NCBI GenBank assembly: GCA_963752915.1
Contig: CAVVZZ010000013.1
Span: 682,001 to 746,000 of the forward strand
Length of the DNA stretch: 64,000 nucleotides
DNA from: DATJPR01 sp963752915
GTDB lineage: Bacteria; Bacteroidota; Ignavibacteria; UBA10030; UBA6906
Direction of reading: 5' to 3'
Positions 1 to 7,921 of the stretch are shown in pieces; within the stretch, counting starts at the first letter, position 1, and the number at the start of each line of letters is the position of its first letter. A model generated the notes under the pieces. The model was not told the origin of the DNA. It made no database searches and saw nothing but the letters and a program-made list of their open reading frames with translations. The translations under genes and the position numbers were made by a program.

Positions 1-387
1 ACGTCGTACTTCACTGATCCAAGGAAGCTGGTCGTTCTTCGCGTGGAGTGGGGAGTCGACTGGCATGTGGACGAGATTTCCTTCTCTTACGGTGCAGCGG
101 AGGATTTGCCAGATGAGTTCAAGTTTATCCGGGAATTGCCGGACACTGCAATTTCTAGCCACCTACGACCAGACCTTGCATTGGACGGCCGAATACGTCT
201 CGGTTCATCCCCACAACGGATACTACGACTTCTTGGCAAGCCCGCGATCGATTCAGTTGCGCAGAAGTTTCGCTATCTCTCATACAACACGGACTATCGC
301 ACCACTAAAGACGTGCTAGCTTACGAAGTCTGGTTTTATTTCAAGGACAATCACTTAATTCGGTTTACAGTATACAATGGAGAGTAG
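1..387 (+). CDS. C0: C-terminal part of an unidentified protein, BamE/SmpA-like tail
   Basis: The reading frame is open from the window edge to the TAG at 385-387, so the gene starts outside the window; the GTG at 43 is probably internal. The last 65 residues (around LGSSPQRILRLLGKP and a final YFKDNHLIRF) resemble the helix-then-strand pattern of SmpA/BamE-type lipoproteins, in which a glycine-serine turn precedes a helix and an LG-P motif. That resemblance is weak and no function is assigned. It ends 9 bp before attC site 1, the normal cassette layout. Confidence 0.55.
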   Translation, partial: TSYFTDPRKLVVLRVEWGVDWHVDEISFSYGAAEDLPDEFKFIRELPDTAISSHLRPDLALDGRIRLGSSPQRILRLLGKPAIDSVAQKFRYLSYNTDYRTTKDVLAYEVWFYFKDNHLIRFTVYNGE

Positions 388-396
388 TTGAGCGCC

Positions 397-605
397 GCCT
401 AACAAGCGGCTGGAGCTGACGGAAGGACCCTCCATCAAAAGTGGCCGGCGTGAAACGAGTTCAAGAGTGGAAACAACGGTGGATCTGACTTCTCAACGTA
501 CCCTCATACAATAGTGTTACCATATCCGCCGCAGCCCGCCCGACCGAACGACGAGACGGCCAAGATGTTCGGTCGTTCGGGCGGGCTCAACCGCGGCCGT
601 TAGGC
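397..605 (+). repeat. attC site 1
   Basis: Inverse core GCCTAAC 397-403 and core GTTAGGC 599-605, 209 bp. L'' CGGCTGGAGC pairs with the L' region but leaves one unpaired G. The centre holds the common hairpin module (here called alpha): CCCGCCCGACCGAACGAC pairing with GTTCGGTCGTTCGGGCGGG. Confidence 0.9.
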
Positions 606-610
606 GGGGC

Positions 611-1012
611 CTACCGACGAGGAGACGTCTTCGAAGAGTGGGTCTTCAGCCACGAAGAGAGGGCGGGTTTCGATACGGTGCCTGTCGCGAGGCTTATCAT
701 TGTTTTGTAGGTTTCTTCTTCTGATGCAGACAAGGACCAACCATTCCGTTCTAGGAATATGGCCATGAGAACAAGGGCGACACGTTTATTGCCATCTACG
801 AAGGGGTGATTTCGACAAACATGGAACCCATATGCAGCCGCCTTGTCAAAGACGGATCGATGGAGGAATTTCCCTTGTGCTGTCATCTTGGGTTGGGCGA
901 GGGCCGAGGCAAGGAGATGGCGATCCCTTATACCCGGGACGCCACCGTACTGTCTGATCAGGTCGGCATGGAGAACGGGAACAATTTCTTCGGGAATGAA
1001 CCGAATCGCCAT
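611..1012 (-). CDS. doc: C1: Fic/Doc-family toxin
   Basis: 133-residue Fic-fold protein of Doc size. The active-site loop HPFVDGNKR lies at residues 69-77; His69 is the general base and the GNK part binds the nucleotide phosphates in this family. Doc enzymes phosphorylate EF-Tu and stop translation, while related Fic proteins transfer AMP; the sequence alone does not decide which. The start codon overlaps the stop of the upstream antitoxin gene by one base (TAATG), so the two are translationally coupled. The stop lies 5 bp from the attC core. Confidence 0.9.
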   Translation of the reverse strand: MAIRFIPEEIVPVLHADLIRQYGGVPGIRDRHLLASALAQPKMTAQGKFLHRSVFDKAAAYGFHVCRNHPFVDGNKRVALVLMAIFLERNGWSLSASEEETYKTMISLATGTVSKPALSSWLKTHSSKTSPRR

Positions 1013-1236
1013 TACTTTGCCAATGCGCGAAGGCTGTTTCGGTAGCGCTTATTGGTTTTCTCGTAGGCGCTCGCCCAGTCGGCGAATTTCGGGTCAAATG
1101 GAGTCAGCATCAGGCCATCACTGGTTTCAATGAGATGCAACTCATCGCCTTCATTGAGATGGTAACTTTCCACAATAGTCTTAGGTAGAGTGATCCCGAG
1201 GCTATTGCCGACGCGTCTGACGGCAGTCTTGTGCAT
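1012..1236 (-). CDS. C1: AbrB/MazE-type antitoxin
   Basis: 74-residue protein with the swapped-hairpin AbrB signature near the N-terminus (RRVGNSLGITLPKTIV, then the LNEGDELHL strand). The N-terminal half is the DNA-binding dimer; the C-terminal tail (residues 48-74) should wrap the Doc toxin. It is the first gene of the pair, preceded by a good ribosome-binding site (AAGGAG, 9 nt before ATG) and a promoter that overlaps a palindrome, which fits autorepression. Doc is usually paired with Phd, so the AbrB partner is a less common combination. Confidence 0.88.
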   Translation of the reverse strand: MHKTAVRRVGNSLGITLPKTIVESYHLNEGDELHLIETSDGLMLTPFDPKFADWASAYEKTNKRYRNSLRALAK

Positions 1237-1254
1237 GTTGATCGCTCCTTTGTG

Positions 1255-1286
1255 AGTATTATAACATTCGTAATACTAACTTGCAA
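1255..1286 (-). promoter_or_regulatory. Promoter and operator of the C1 toxin-antitoxin pair
   Basis: Reading the minus strand, TTGCAA (1281-1286) and TATAAT (1258-1263) are separated by exactly 17 bp, a near-consensus sigma70-type promoter. A perfect 7-bp inverted repeat, AGTATTA (1255-1261) and TAATACT (1271-1277), spans the -10 box and is the likely antitoxin operator. Confidence 0.8.
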
Positions 1287-1305
1287 GTGGCAATTAGTGG
1301 GCCCC

Positions 1306-1514
1306 GCCTAACAAGCGGCTGGAGCTGACGGAAGGACGGTGGTGGGAAAGTGGCTGGCCTGAAACGAGTTCAAGATCCGAAACAACGTTCCGCCTGACTT
1401 CTCAACGTACCGTAATTCATTGGTGTAACCTTATCCGCCGCAGCCCGCCCGACCGAACGACGAGACGGCCAAGATGTTCGGTCGTTCGGGCGGGCTCAGC
1501 CGCGGCCGTTAGGC
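1306..1514 (+). repeat. attC site 2
   Basis: GCCTAAC 1306-1312 and GTTAGGC 1508-1514, 209 bp, alpha hairpin. The sequence just left of it (GGGCCCC) is complementary to the start of C1 at 606, not to the start of C2. Confidence 0.9.
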
Positions 1515-1544
1515 CGCCATCCCTGGGCACAGAGAGGCCAAATC

Positions 1545-2036
1545 ATGCTGAGAACGTTTTTCATCGCCCTTTCGACGGTCGTTCTACTCTCTGGGTGCAG
1601 AGATACTGGCGACCCTGTCCGCCCAGTCAATATCTCGGAGCCTGAGATACTTTCTCGACAATTTGTCGTCGACTCATTTGCGGTCGACTACGGTGTCAAG
1701 CGCAATCCAAATACTGACAGCCTCAACGCCGTGTTTCCATTCACGTTGAAGTACCATTTTGAAGGCTGTTCTGGATCGCTAAATACATTCACGCTTGTAG
1801 CTGTCGGATACGAACGCATAGTCATCTACATGGGCGCTGCGTATCCTGATTCGGTTGGCCATCCCTTGACCATATCCGATACCTTATGGGCAAGGAACCA
1901 ATTCGAGAGTCTGGATAGTATTGTAATTCAATGTCATGTTACCGGGCCTTTTTGGACTCTGACAGACCACACACCGAACTTCTTGGACTCGTTCGATTGG
2001 AACACTCAAGTGACTATTCCCGTTCGCGGCCGATGA
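1545..2036 (+). CDS. C2: lipoprotein of unknown function
   Basis: 163 residues. The N-terminus MLRTFFIALSTVVLLSGC is a lipoprotein signal with lipobox LSGC, so the mature protein starts at Cys18 and is membrane anchored. The rest is predicted mostly beta and contains two more cysteines (about residues 75 and 130). No family was recognised. It sits alone in its cassette, about 30 bp after the core, with no visible promoter of its own. Confidence 0.7.
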   Translation: MLRTFFIALSTVVLLSGCRDTGDPVRPVNISEPEILSRQFVVDSFAVDYGVKRNPNTDSLNAVFPFTLKYHFEGCSGSLNTFTLVAVGYERIVIYMGAAYPDSVGHPLTISDTLWARNQFESLDSIVIQCHVTGPFWTLTDHTPNFLDSFDWNTQVTIPVRGR

Positions 2037-2043
2037 GATGGCG

Positions 2044-2242
2044 GCCTAACAAGCGGCTGGAGCTGACGGAAGAACCCGCGATCAGAAGTGGCTGGCGTGA
2101 AACGAGTTCAAGAGATGAAACAACGGTAAAGCTGACATCTCAACGTACCCTAATTCAATAGTGTATCCCTCAGCCGCCGACCGAACGACGAGACGGCCAA
2201 GATGTTCGGTCGTTCGGGCGGGCTCAGTCGCGGCCGTTAGGG
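2044..2242 (+). repeat. attC site 3
   Basis: GCCTAAC 2044-2050 and GTTAGGG 2236-2242, 199 bp, alpha hairpin with a shortened left arm. The variable last core base is G here while the inverse core has G, so the two cores of this site do not match each other; each matches the other end of its own cassette. Confidence 0.88.
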
Positions 2243-2268
2243 CGCTGTCAGGAGGGTGCACATTCTCG

Positions 2269-2727
2269 ATGCGAACAAAGTTACTGGTTCTGATCGCATT
2301 CATAAGCGTAGCAGCTTCTGCGCAGCCGAAGTACACATTCCTCAATCCTGGTATCAGTCTTGGATACGTATTCGGAAATGGGGGAGGAGTTGTCTTCGGT
2401 TTTGAGGTGAGCGCCACGGAGTGGCTAAACGAACGACTATTTGTTGGCATCGCGCTGAAGTACGATATGTGGGGAGAATCCTCCAGTAAGTTTCACTCCG
2501 TCGCAGAAGTTGGCATGCCCTGGTTAGCGATTTCATTTGGTCCATCTTGGACCTCGATCAATTCAGACAAGTTCGTAGGCTATACCGGTACCGTGTGGAC
2601 AGGCGGCGGCATACTCCCGTACTACGCTCACACTTGGTATTCTGGACGTGAGAATGTCTCGGAAGTGGGTGCATATCTGAAGATTCCTCTTCAAGTAGGT
2701 GGAGAGAAAATCGGTTGGAGCAACTGA
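2269..2727 (+). CDS. C3: small exported beta-barrel-like protein
   Basis: 152 residues. The start at 2269 gives a clean signal peptide (MRTKLLVLIAFISVAASAQ) and has GGAGGG 12 nt upstream; the open frame further left merely crosses the attC. The mature part alternates Gly/aromatic-rich segments (GISLGYVFGNGGGVVFGFEV and similar) typical of small outer-membrane barrels of this phylum. No family name. The TGA stop lies within the cassette's terminal inverted repeat (2725-2739). Confidence 0.65.
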   Translation: MRTKLLVLIAFISVAASAQPKYTFLNPGISLGYVFGNGGGVVFGFEVSATEWLNERLFVGIALKYDMWGESSSKFHSVAEVGMPWLAISFGPSWTSINSDKFVGYTGTVWTGGGILPYYAHTWYSGRENVSEVGAYLKIPLQVGGEKIGWSN

Positions 2728-2732
2728 CAGCG

Positions 2733-2942
2733 CCCTAACAAGCGGCTGGAGCTGACGGAAGGACCCGCGATCAAAAGTGGCCGGCGTGAAACGGTTTGAA
2801 GATTCGAAACAACGTTGAAGCTGACTTCTCAACGTACCCTTATCCAAACAGTGGAACTGATTCCGCCGCAGCCCGCCCGACCGAACGACGAGACGGCCAA
2901 GATGTTCGGTCGTTCGGGCGGGCTCAGCCGCGGCCGTTAGGG
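2733..2942 (+). repeat. attC site 4
   Basis: CCCTAAC 2733-2739 and GTTAGGG 2936-2942, 210 bp, alpha hairpin. An internal hairpin ACGTTGA/TCAACGT is perfect in this copy. Confidence 0.9.
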
Positions 2943-2969
2943 GGCACTTCTCATCGGGAGGCAATTCCA

Positions 2970-3476
2970 ATGCAGCCCTTTCGACATCTCTCAAATCCGA
3001 CGCCGATGTGGTGGCTGGCGTTTTCACTGTGTCTCCTTCAAGGAAGCTGCGGCAAAGGAATAGTTGATCCGCCGCCTTCAGCTGACGATCCTCTCAAAGT
3101 CACCATTCGCCAAGGTGTGGCGGGGAGGGTCTGGTTCTTGCAGGGCGATTATTTCTCTGGAGGTCCCATAACAGCAACACCGGTCAAGAGACCGATTTTG
3201 GTGTACACTCCGACAAAGTGGGACTCGGTGGTTCGAGTCGGCTATTCGGCTTTCTATTCCCGTATTCTTTCGACATTTGTAGGAGAAACGATATCCAACG
3301 ATTCCGGCTTCTTCCAGATTAGTCTTCCAGTCGGACATTACAGCATCTTCGTCCAAGAGGACACCCTGTTCTACTCAAACTCATTCGACGGTGAGGGCTA
3401 CATCCAGCCTGTTGCGGTGAGTACGGATTCAGTGACATCGACTAATGTCAACATTACTTACCAGACGGACTACTAG
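2970..3476 (+). CDS. C4: exported protein with carboxypeptidase-regulatory-like domain
   Basis: 168 residues from the ATG at 2970, which follows GGGAGG with 8 nt spacing. A hydrophobic stretch (WWLAFSLCLLQ) ends at GSC, a weak lipobox, so it may be a lipoprotein. Residues from about 100 to the end (GFFQISLPVGHYSIFVQED) match the transthyretin-like fold often annotated as a carboxypeptidase regulatory-like domain in Bacteroidota. The domain call is by resemblance only. Confidence 0.6.
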   Translation: MQPFRHLSNPTPMWWLAFSLCLLQGSCGKGIVDPPPSADDPLKVTIRQGVAGRVWFLQGDYFSGGPITATPVKRPILVYTPTKWDSVVRVGYSAFYSRILSTFVGETISNDSGFFQISLPVGHYSIFVQEDTLFYSNSFDGEGYIQPVAVSTDSVTSTNVNITYQTDY

Positions 3477-3493
3477 TCAGGTTACGGAGTGCC

Positions 3494-3702
3494 CCCTAAC
3501 AAGCGGCTGGAGCTGACGGAAGGACCCTTTGGGGAATTCGGCCGGCGTGAAACGACTTCAAGAGACGAAACAACGTTACGGCGAAGATCTCAACGTACCG
3601 TTATTCAATAGTGTATCCATATCCGCCGCAGCCCGCCCGACCGAACGACGAGACGGCCAAGATGTTCGGTCGTTCGGGCGGGCTCAGCCGCGGCCGTTAG
3701 GC
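3494..3702 (+). repeat. attC site 5
   Basis: CCCTAAC 3494-3500 and GTTAGGC 3696-3702, 209 bp, alpha hairpin. The two cores differ in the variable base, another case where each core matches its own cassette rather than its site partner. Confidence 0.9.
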
Positions 3703-3738
3703 GGCGCCGCACACAACGAGTATAGCAAGGAGTTGCGC

Positions 3739-4353
3739 GTGCTCAATGGCAGAATGTTCGCAGTCCTGGTGGCTGCTCTCATCTTGGTCCAGACTAGAAG
3801 TGAAGCCCAAGTCGACATTTCGTTCACTTCGGTGCGAGCCGGCGCAATCAGGACTCAATCCCTTGATTTCCAAGGGGAAGGTTATCTTTGGTCCTTCTAC
3901 CCCGAACTTCAGGTTGGTGGTCAGTTGTTCCGGCCGTACCTATTCTGGGCAGCAACTTGGGGCTACTGGTCAGACGGCATAAATGAGCCCCTTCCCATTT
4001 ACGATTTCGTTACGTACTCACAACGCGGCCACATTCTCACGGCACGTATTGGCGTGCGTCCACGGGTGCTCGCGCCGCGTCTACCTATACCAATAAGCTT
4101 CTTTGTGGGAGTTGCCCAACACATTTCGTGGACCACGTACATTGGGGGCACTGACCTCGGTGGCAATCACGGTACAAATTCTACGGATCGGACCACCTCC
4201 GGGTTATTCGGTCTTGACATTTCAGTGCCGATCGTTGCTCACCTCAATTTGGATGCCGAAGGTCTTCAGTTTGTTCCTTTCGGCAACAATCCGATAGATT
4301 ATGTCCAGAAGAACCGCCGTGCATTCACACTCGGCATAACAGTACTATTCTAG
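3739..4353 (+). CDS. C5: exported outer-membrane-barrel-like protein
   Basis: 204 residues from GTG 3739, chosen because AAGGAG lies 6 nt upstream; an in-frame ATG at 3754 is the alternative. The signal sequence (MFAVLVAALILVQTRSEAQ) is followed by a Gly/Tyr/Trp-rich protein with alternating hydrophobic residues and a terminal FTLGITVLF strand ending in phenylalanine, the usual end of outer-membrane barrels. Function unknown. Confidence 0.65.
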   Translation: MLNGRMFAVLVAALILVQTRSEAQVDISFTSVRAGAIRTQSLDFQGEGYLWSFYPELQVGGQLFRPYLFWAATWGYWSDGINEPLPIYDFVTYSQRGHILTARIGVRPRVLAPRLPIPISFFVGVAQHISWTTYIGGTDLGGNHGTNSTDRTTSGLFGLDISVPIVAHLNLDAEGLQFVPFGNNPIDYVQKNRRAFTLGITVLF

Positions 4354-4371
4354 TAATTCGGTAGTGGCGCC

Positions 4372-4610
4372 ACCTAACAAGCGGCTGGAGCTGACGGAAG
4401 TACGGTGGTCGGGAAACGGCTGGCGTGAAACGAGTTCAAGATCCGAAACAACGGTACGGCTAAGATCTCAACGTTCCCTGAATCAATAGTGTATCCCTTT
4501 CCGCCGCAGCCCGCCCCCGTCCGACCGGACGGTCGTCCGGGCGGGCGACCGAACGACGAGACGGCCAAGATGTTCGGTCGTTCGGGCGGGCTCAGCTGCG
4601 GCCGTTAGGC
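4372..4610 (+). repeat. attC site 6
   Basis: ACCTAAC 4372-4378 and GTTAGGC 4604-4610, 239 bp. The alpha hairpin is enlarged by a second, nested palindrome (module beta: CCCCGTCCGACCGGACGG and the matching CCGTCCGGGCGGG-type arm). Confidence 0.9.
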
Positions 4611-4850
4611 GGTTGCGCGGAGTGACGTGTGTAGGAATTCTGGTGAGAAGTCCGCTCCATTGTCCCAGACGATTGTGTGGAGTTCCGGGTGGACTCTGAA
4701 TTTGCGGAATGTTGCGAGGTCTTTGAGTGGTTCGAACACAGGACCCCAAAGTTGATTTTTCAGATCGACCTCACCATCTGAGCCATCGCTGAATTTCAAC
4801 CAGATGGTGTACTGTTCGACATATCGTGCATCGACGATTCTCGGAATCAT
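4605..4850 (-). CDS. C6: DUF2442 protein, probable partner of DUF4160
   Basis: 81 residues with the DUF2442 pattern: a first strand IVDARYVEQYTIWLKFSDG, then EVDLKNQLWGPVFEPLKD and HTIVWDNGADFSPEFLH. DUF2442 and DUF4160 genes are frequent neighbours and have been proposed to form a toxin-antitoxin-like pair; the biochemical roles are not established. The TAA stop (4605-4607) is supplied by the attC core GTTAGGC. It is the second gene of the pair, 4 bp after DUF4160. Confidence 0.8.
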   Translation of the reverse strand: MIPRIVDARYVEQYTIWLKFSDGSDGEVDLKNQLWGPVFEPLKDLATFRKFRVHPELHTIVWDNGADFSPEFLHTSLRATA

Positions 4851-4854
4851 ATCG

Positions 4855-5112
4855 CTACTCCAATGGTGAAATCGGCTTCAATGGCTTCCGCTCCTCCGCG
4901 AGTCTCCAATTCTCCAAAAGTTCGGCCTTGTGGAGATCAAGCCATTCAAACACATGGCCGAGTGCGCGCTTCGGGAATTGACCTGAAACCAGGCCGGACT
5001 CGATCGCAACCGTGATTTCGTATTCTCCATACTTCGCATGGAAGTGTGGTGGGACATGATCTTGGTAGAAGATCGCGATGATAATTCCTAGAAATCTGCT
5101 CACTTCGGGCAT
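4855..5112 (-). CDS. C6: DUF4160 protein
   Basis: 85 residues. The DUF4160 core is plain: GIIIAIFYQDHVPPHFHAKY, then EITVAIESG and the helix ALGHVFEWLDLHKAELLENW. First gene of a two-gene unit with DUF2442. The ATG lies 5 nt after a candidate -10 box, so the mRNA is probably leaderless. Candidate toxin-antitoxin-like module, as with many inverted cassettes of this array. Confidence 0.82.
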   Translation of the reverse strand: MPEVSRFLGIIIAIFYQDHVPPHFHAKYGEYEITVAIESGLVSGQFPKRALGHVFEWLDLHKAELLENWRLAEERKPLKPISPLE

Positions 5113-5117
5113 GCCTG

Positions 5118-5146
5118 AAAGTACCAGAATTCTCCCTCATGCGCAA
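5118..5146 (-). promoter_or_regulatory. Promoter of the DUF4160/DUF2442 pair
   Basis: On the minus strand TTGCGC (5141-5146), 17-bp spacer, TACTTT (5118-5123), then only 5 nt to the ATG at 5112. The -35 box lies in the cassette's terminal inverted repeat. The geometry implies a transcript starting at or near the A of the start codon. Confidence 0.55.
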
Positions 5147-5148
5147 CC

Positions 5149-5387
5149 GCCTAACAAGCGGCTGGAGCTGACGGTGTCAAGGGCGATCAAAAGTGGCCGG
5201 GGAGAGACGAGTTCAAGAAACGAAACAACGGTGAAGCTGACTTCTCAACGTTCCCTGAATCAATAGTGTATCCATTTCCGCCGCAGCCCGCCCCCGTCCG
5301 ACCGGACGGTCGTCCGGGCGGGCGACCGTACGACGAGACGGCCAAGATGTTCGGTCGTTCGGGCGGGCTCAGCCGCGGCCGTTAGGG
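5149..5387 (+). repeat. attC site 7
   Basis: GCCTAAC 5149-5155 and GTTAGGG 5381-5387, 239 bp, alpha plus beta hairpins. One arm base differs from the other copies (GACCGTACG). Confidence 0.9.
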
Positions 5388-5651
5388 CGCACTCGGGAGT
5401 TCCCAGATGAAGCCACTCGACTGCATAAGCGTCCCATCGCGACTGGGTGGAAGATTATCTGCCCGAATCGACGCGGTCACCACAACAATGATCAAGGTAC
5501 AGCACTGAGGTTCTTCGTTGTGCAAATCTAGATTCCAGACTGAATGTGGTGTCCCCATTTTCAAATCGATACTTTGAGCGAGCCTTGAAGCCCGCGTGCT
5601 TGCAGTCGTTAGCCGTGATTGCGCTTCGCAATTTCGCAAAGAGAATCGCAT
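5388..5651. other. C7 leader region, no clear gene
   Basis: 264 bp between the core and the start of the C7 propeller gene, much longer than other cassette leaders. It contains a short hairpin (TTGCG/CGCAA near 5618) and a GTTAGCC string at about 5610 that may be a core remnant. A minus-strand frame ends in the core TAA at 5382 but shows no recognisable protein. Confidence 0.4.
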
Positions 5652-7817
5652 ATGAAGACCCTCGTCCATCACGTGCGTGGTATTGCCAGTACCACTTCTT
5701 TATTGGCGTCCTTGCTCTGTGCCAATCTGAACTCCCTAGAGGCCCAATGGATTGAAACCGATGGGCCATATGTGGGCAACGCCAACGGACCGTATGCGGG
5801 TAATGTCAATGCTCTAGCTGTCAATGGCACGAATCTTTTCGCCGCCGCTTCTGGCTTGTTCTATTATGAATCTGGGAGCGGGGTTTTTCTCTCCACCAAC
5901 AACGGCACAAGCTGGACGGCCGTAAACGCCGGTTTGCCGAACCACCTTGTCTTTGCTCTCGCCGTAAGCGGTTCAAATCTCTTCGCCGGCACTTATGGCA
6001 GCGGCGTCTTCCTATCCACAAACAATGGCGCAAGCTGGACGGCCGTTAATGTTGGTTTGGCGGATCCTGCCGCCTTTTATGTCTCTGCTTTTGCCGTCAG
6101 CGGCAAGAATCTCTTTGCCGGGACTAATGGCGGCGTCTACCTCTCCACAAACAACGGCCTAAGCTGGACGGCCGTCAGCGCAGGATTGACGGCGTCTGTC
6201 TACTCTTTGGCCGTCAGTGGCACGAATCTCTTTGCTGGGACGAGTGGCGGCGTCTTTCTCTCTACAAATAACGGCACAATCTGGACGGCCGTCAACGCCG
6301 GATTGACGGCGTCTGTCTACTCTTTTGCCGTCAGTGGCACGAATCTCTTTGCTGGGACGAGTGGCGGCGTCTTTCTTTCCGATGACAACGGCGCAAGCTG
6401 GAGGGCTGTCAATAACGCAGAATTGACGAACTCTATGGTTAACGCTCTTGCTGTAAGCGGCATAAGTCTCATCGCAGCTACTGAAGCAGGCAAGGTATTT
6501 GTCTCGACCGACAATGGTACAAGCTGGACCAGCGTCAATACAGGATTGACGAATTCCTATGTCTACTCTTTTGCAGTCAGTGACTCGAACCTCTTCGCCG
6601 GGAGTTATGATGGCATCGTCCTCCTTTCCACTAACAACGGTACTAGCTGGTCGGTTGCCACCACCGGATGGACGTATGCTAATGTCAATGCTCTTGCCGT
6701 CGGAGGCGCGAATCTCTTCGCCGGAACTGATGACGGCATCTTTCTCTCCTCTAACAACGGCACAAGCTGGACCGCGGTCAATTCAGGATTGACGAGCTCC
6801 CATGTTGCCTCGCTTGCGGTTAGCGACACGAATCTCTTCGCCGGGACAAATGGCGGCGTCTTTCTCTCCACCAACAACGGCACAATCTGGACGGCCGTTA
6901 ATGCCGGGTTGATGGACTCTAATGTCCACTCATTGGGCGTCAGGGGCACGAGCCTATTCGCTGGGACTGACGGCAGTATCTTTCTCTCCACAAACAACGG
7001 CACAAGCTGGACGCCCATCAATGGTGGTTTGCCTAACAAGATAGTCTTTGCTCTTGTCGCCAGTGGCACAAATCTCTTCGCCGGGACTTACGGCGGCGGC
7101 GTGTATCTTTCCACCGACAACGGCACAAGCTGGACGGCCGTCAACACTGGATTGACTGACCCGTATGTCTACTCTTTAGCGGCCACTGGTACGGTTCTCC
7201 TTGCCGGGACTCGAGATGGCGAGGTCTTTCAATCCACGAACGACGGCACAAGTTGGACAGCCGACTTGACTCTCTCGACAAATACAACATTCACGTCCCT
7301 TGTTGTTTACGGCGGGAATCTCTTCGCCGGGGCTGATAATGGCGGCGTCTTTCTCTCCACCAACCAGGGCACTAGCTGGACGAGCGTCAACACTGGTTTG
7401 TCGAATACCCGTATCCAGTCTCTTACCGTCAGCGGCACGAATCTCTTTGCAGGATCATATGGTGGCGGCATCTCACGGCGGCCGCTCTCGGAAATGACAT
7501 CTGTGCAGAGGCTCACATCGCATGTACCAAAGGCTTTCAGTCTTGGCCAGAATTTTCCAAACCCATTTAACCCGACGACTACTATTTCGTTTGGGATTCC
7601 AACATGTTCCTATGTATCACTTGAGGTATTCGACGCCCTAGGCAGAGAGGTTGCGGTACTTGTCTCTGGAGAATTGCCAGCTGGCATCTACACTCGGCAA
7701 TGGGATGCCACTCACTTGTCAAGCGGTGTCTATTTCTGCCGTTTGCTCGCCCATCCGACTTCTGCCGACACCCCAGGTTCATATTCGGAAATCAAAAAGA
7801 TCATTTTCCTGAAATAG
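5652..7817 (+). CDS. C7: secreted 14-blade beta-propeller protein with T9SS sorting domain
   Basis: 721 residues from ATG 5652. After a signal peptide (ending near LEAQ) come 13 full repeats and one partial repeat of about 40 residues, each built on LFAGT-GGVFLSTNNGTSWTAV, the BNR/Ycf48/sortilin-like propeller blade with an Asp-box-like NNGTSWT turn. Fourteen blades would make two seven-bladed propellers. The last 90 residues are a type A T9SS sorting domain: QNFPNPFNPTTTISF, LGREVAVLV, GVYFCRL and a basic IIFLK end, so the protein should cross the outer membrane by type IX secretion and be surface-bound or released. Ligand unknown; propellers of this type often bind proteins or glycans. Confidence 0.85.
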   Translation: MKTLVHHVRGIASTTSLLASLLCANLNSLEAQWIETDGPYVGNANGPYAGNVNALAVNGTNLFAAASGLFYYESGSGVFLSTNNGTSWTAVNAGLPNHLVFALAVSGSNLFAGTYGSGVFLSTNNGASWTAVNVGLADPAAFYVSAFAVSGKNLFAGTNGGVYLSTNNGLSWTAVSAGLTASVYSLAVSGTNLFAGTSGGVFLSTNNGTIWTAVNAGLTASVYSFAVSGTNLFAGTSGGVFLSDDNGASWRAVNNAELTNSMVNALAVSGISLIAATEAGKVFVSTDNGTSWTSVNTGLTNSYVYSFAVSDSNLFAGSYDGIVLLSTNNGTSWSVATTGWTYANVNALAVGGANLFAGTDDGIFLSSNNGTSWTAVNSGLTSSHVASLAVSDTNLFAGTNGGVFLSTNNGTIWTAVNAGLMDSNVHSLGVRGTSLFAGTDGSIFLSTNNGTSWTPINGGLPNKIVFALVASGTNLFAGTYGGGVYLSTDNGTSWTAVNTGLTDPYVYSLAATGTVLLAGTRDGEVFQSTNDGTSWTADLTLSTNTTFTSLVVYGGNLFAGADNGGVFLSTNQGTSWTSVNTGLSNTRIQSLTVSGTNLFAGSYGGGISRRPLSEMTSVQRLTSHVPKAFSLGQNFPNPFNPTTTISFGIPTCSYVSLEVFDALGREVAVLVSGELPAGIYTRQWDATHLSSGVYFCRLLAHPTSADTPGSYSEIKKIIFLK
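5824..7485 (+). repeat. Tandem coding repeats of about 120 bp in the C7 gene
   Basis: Fourteen in-frame repeats, the last partial, each with a conserved core spelling an acggcacaagctggacggccgt-like stretch around the blade turn. Some neighbours are almost identical (for example 6225-6300 and 6340-6375), so copy number could change by slippage or recombination. Confidence 0.8.
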
Positions 7818-7921
7818 TCAGTTGCAGGTAACACGCAGCACCCGACGCTCTCACTTCTGAGCAGGTACGTGACCTATGACTGGTAGGCTGCAAAGTGCTC
7901 GCCCCCTTCGGTGAGCTCCCG

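Noticed and set aside
2161..4000. Long frames spanning the attC sites (for example reading SAAARPTERRDGQDV)
   Set aside because: The same peptide recurs wherever a site is crossed; it is translated attC. True starts with signal peptides and ribosome sites lie downstream.
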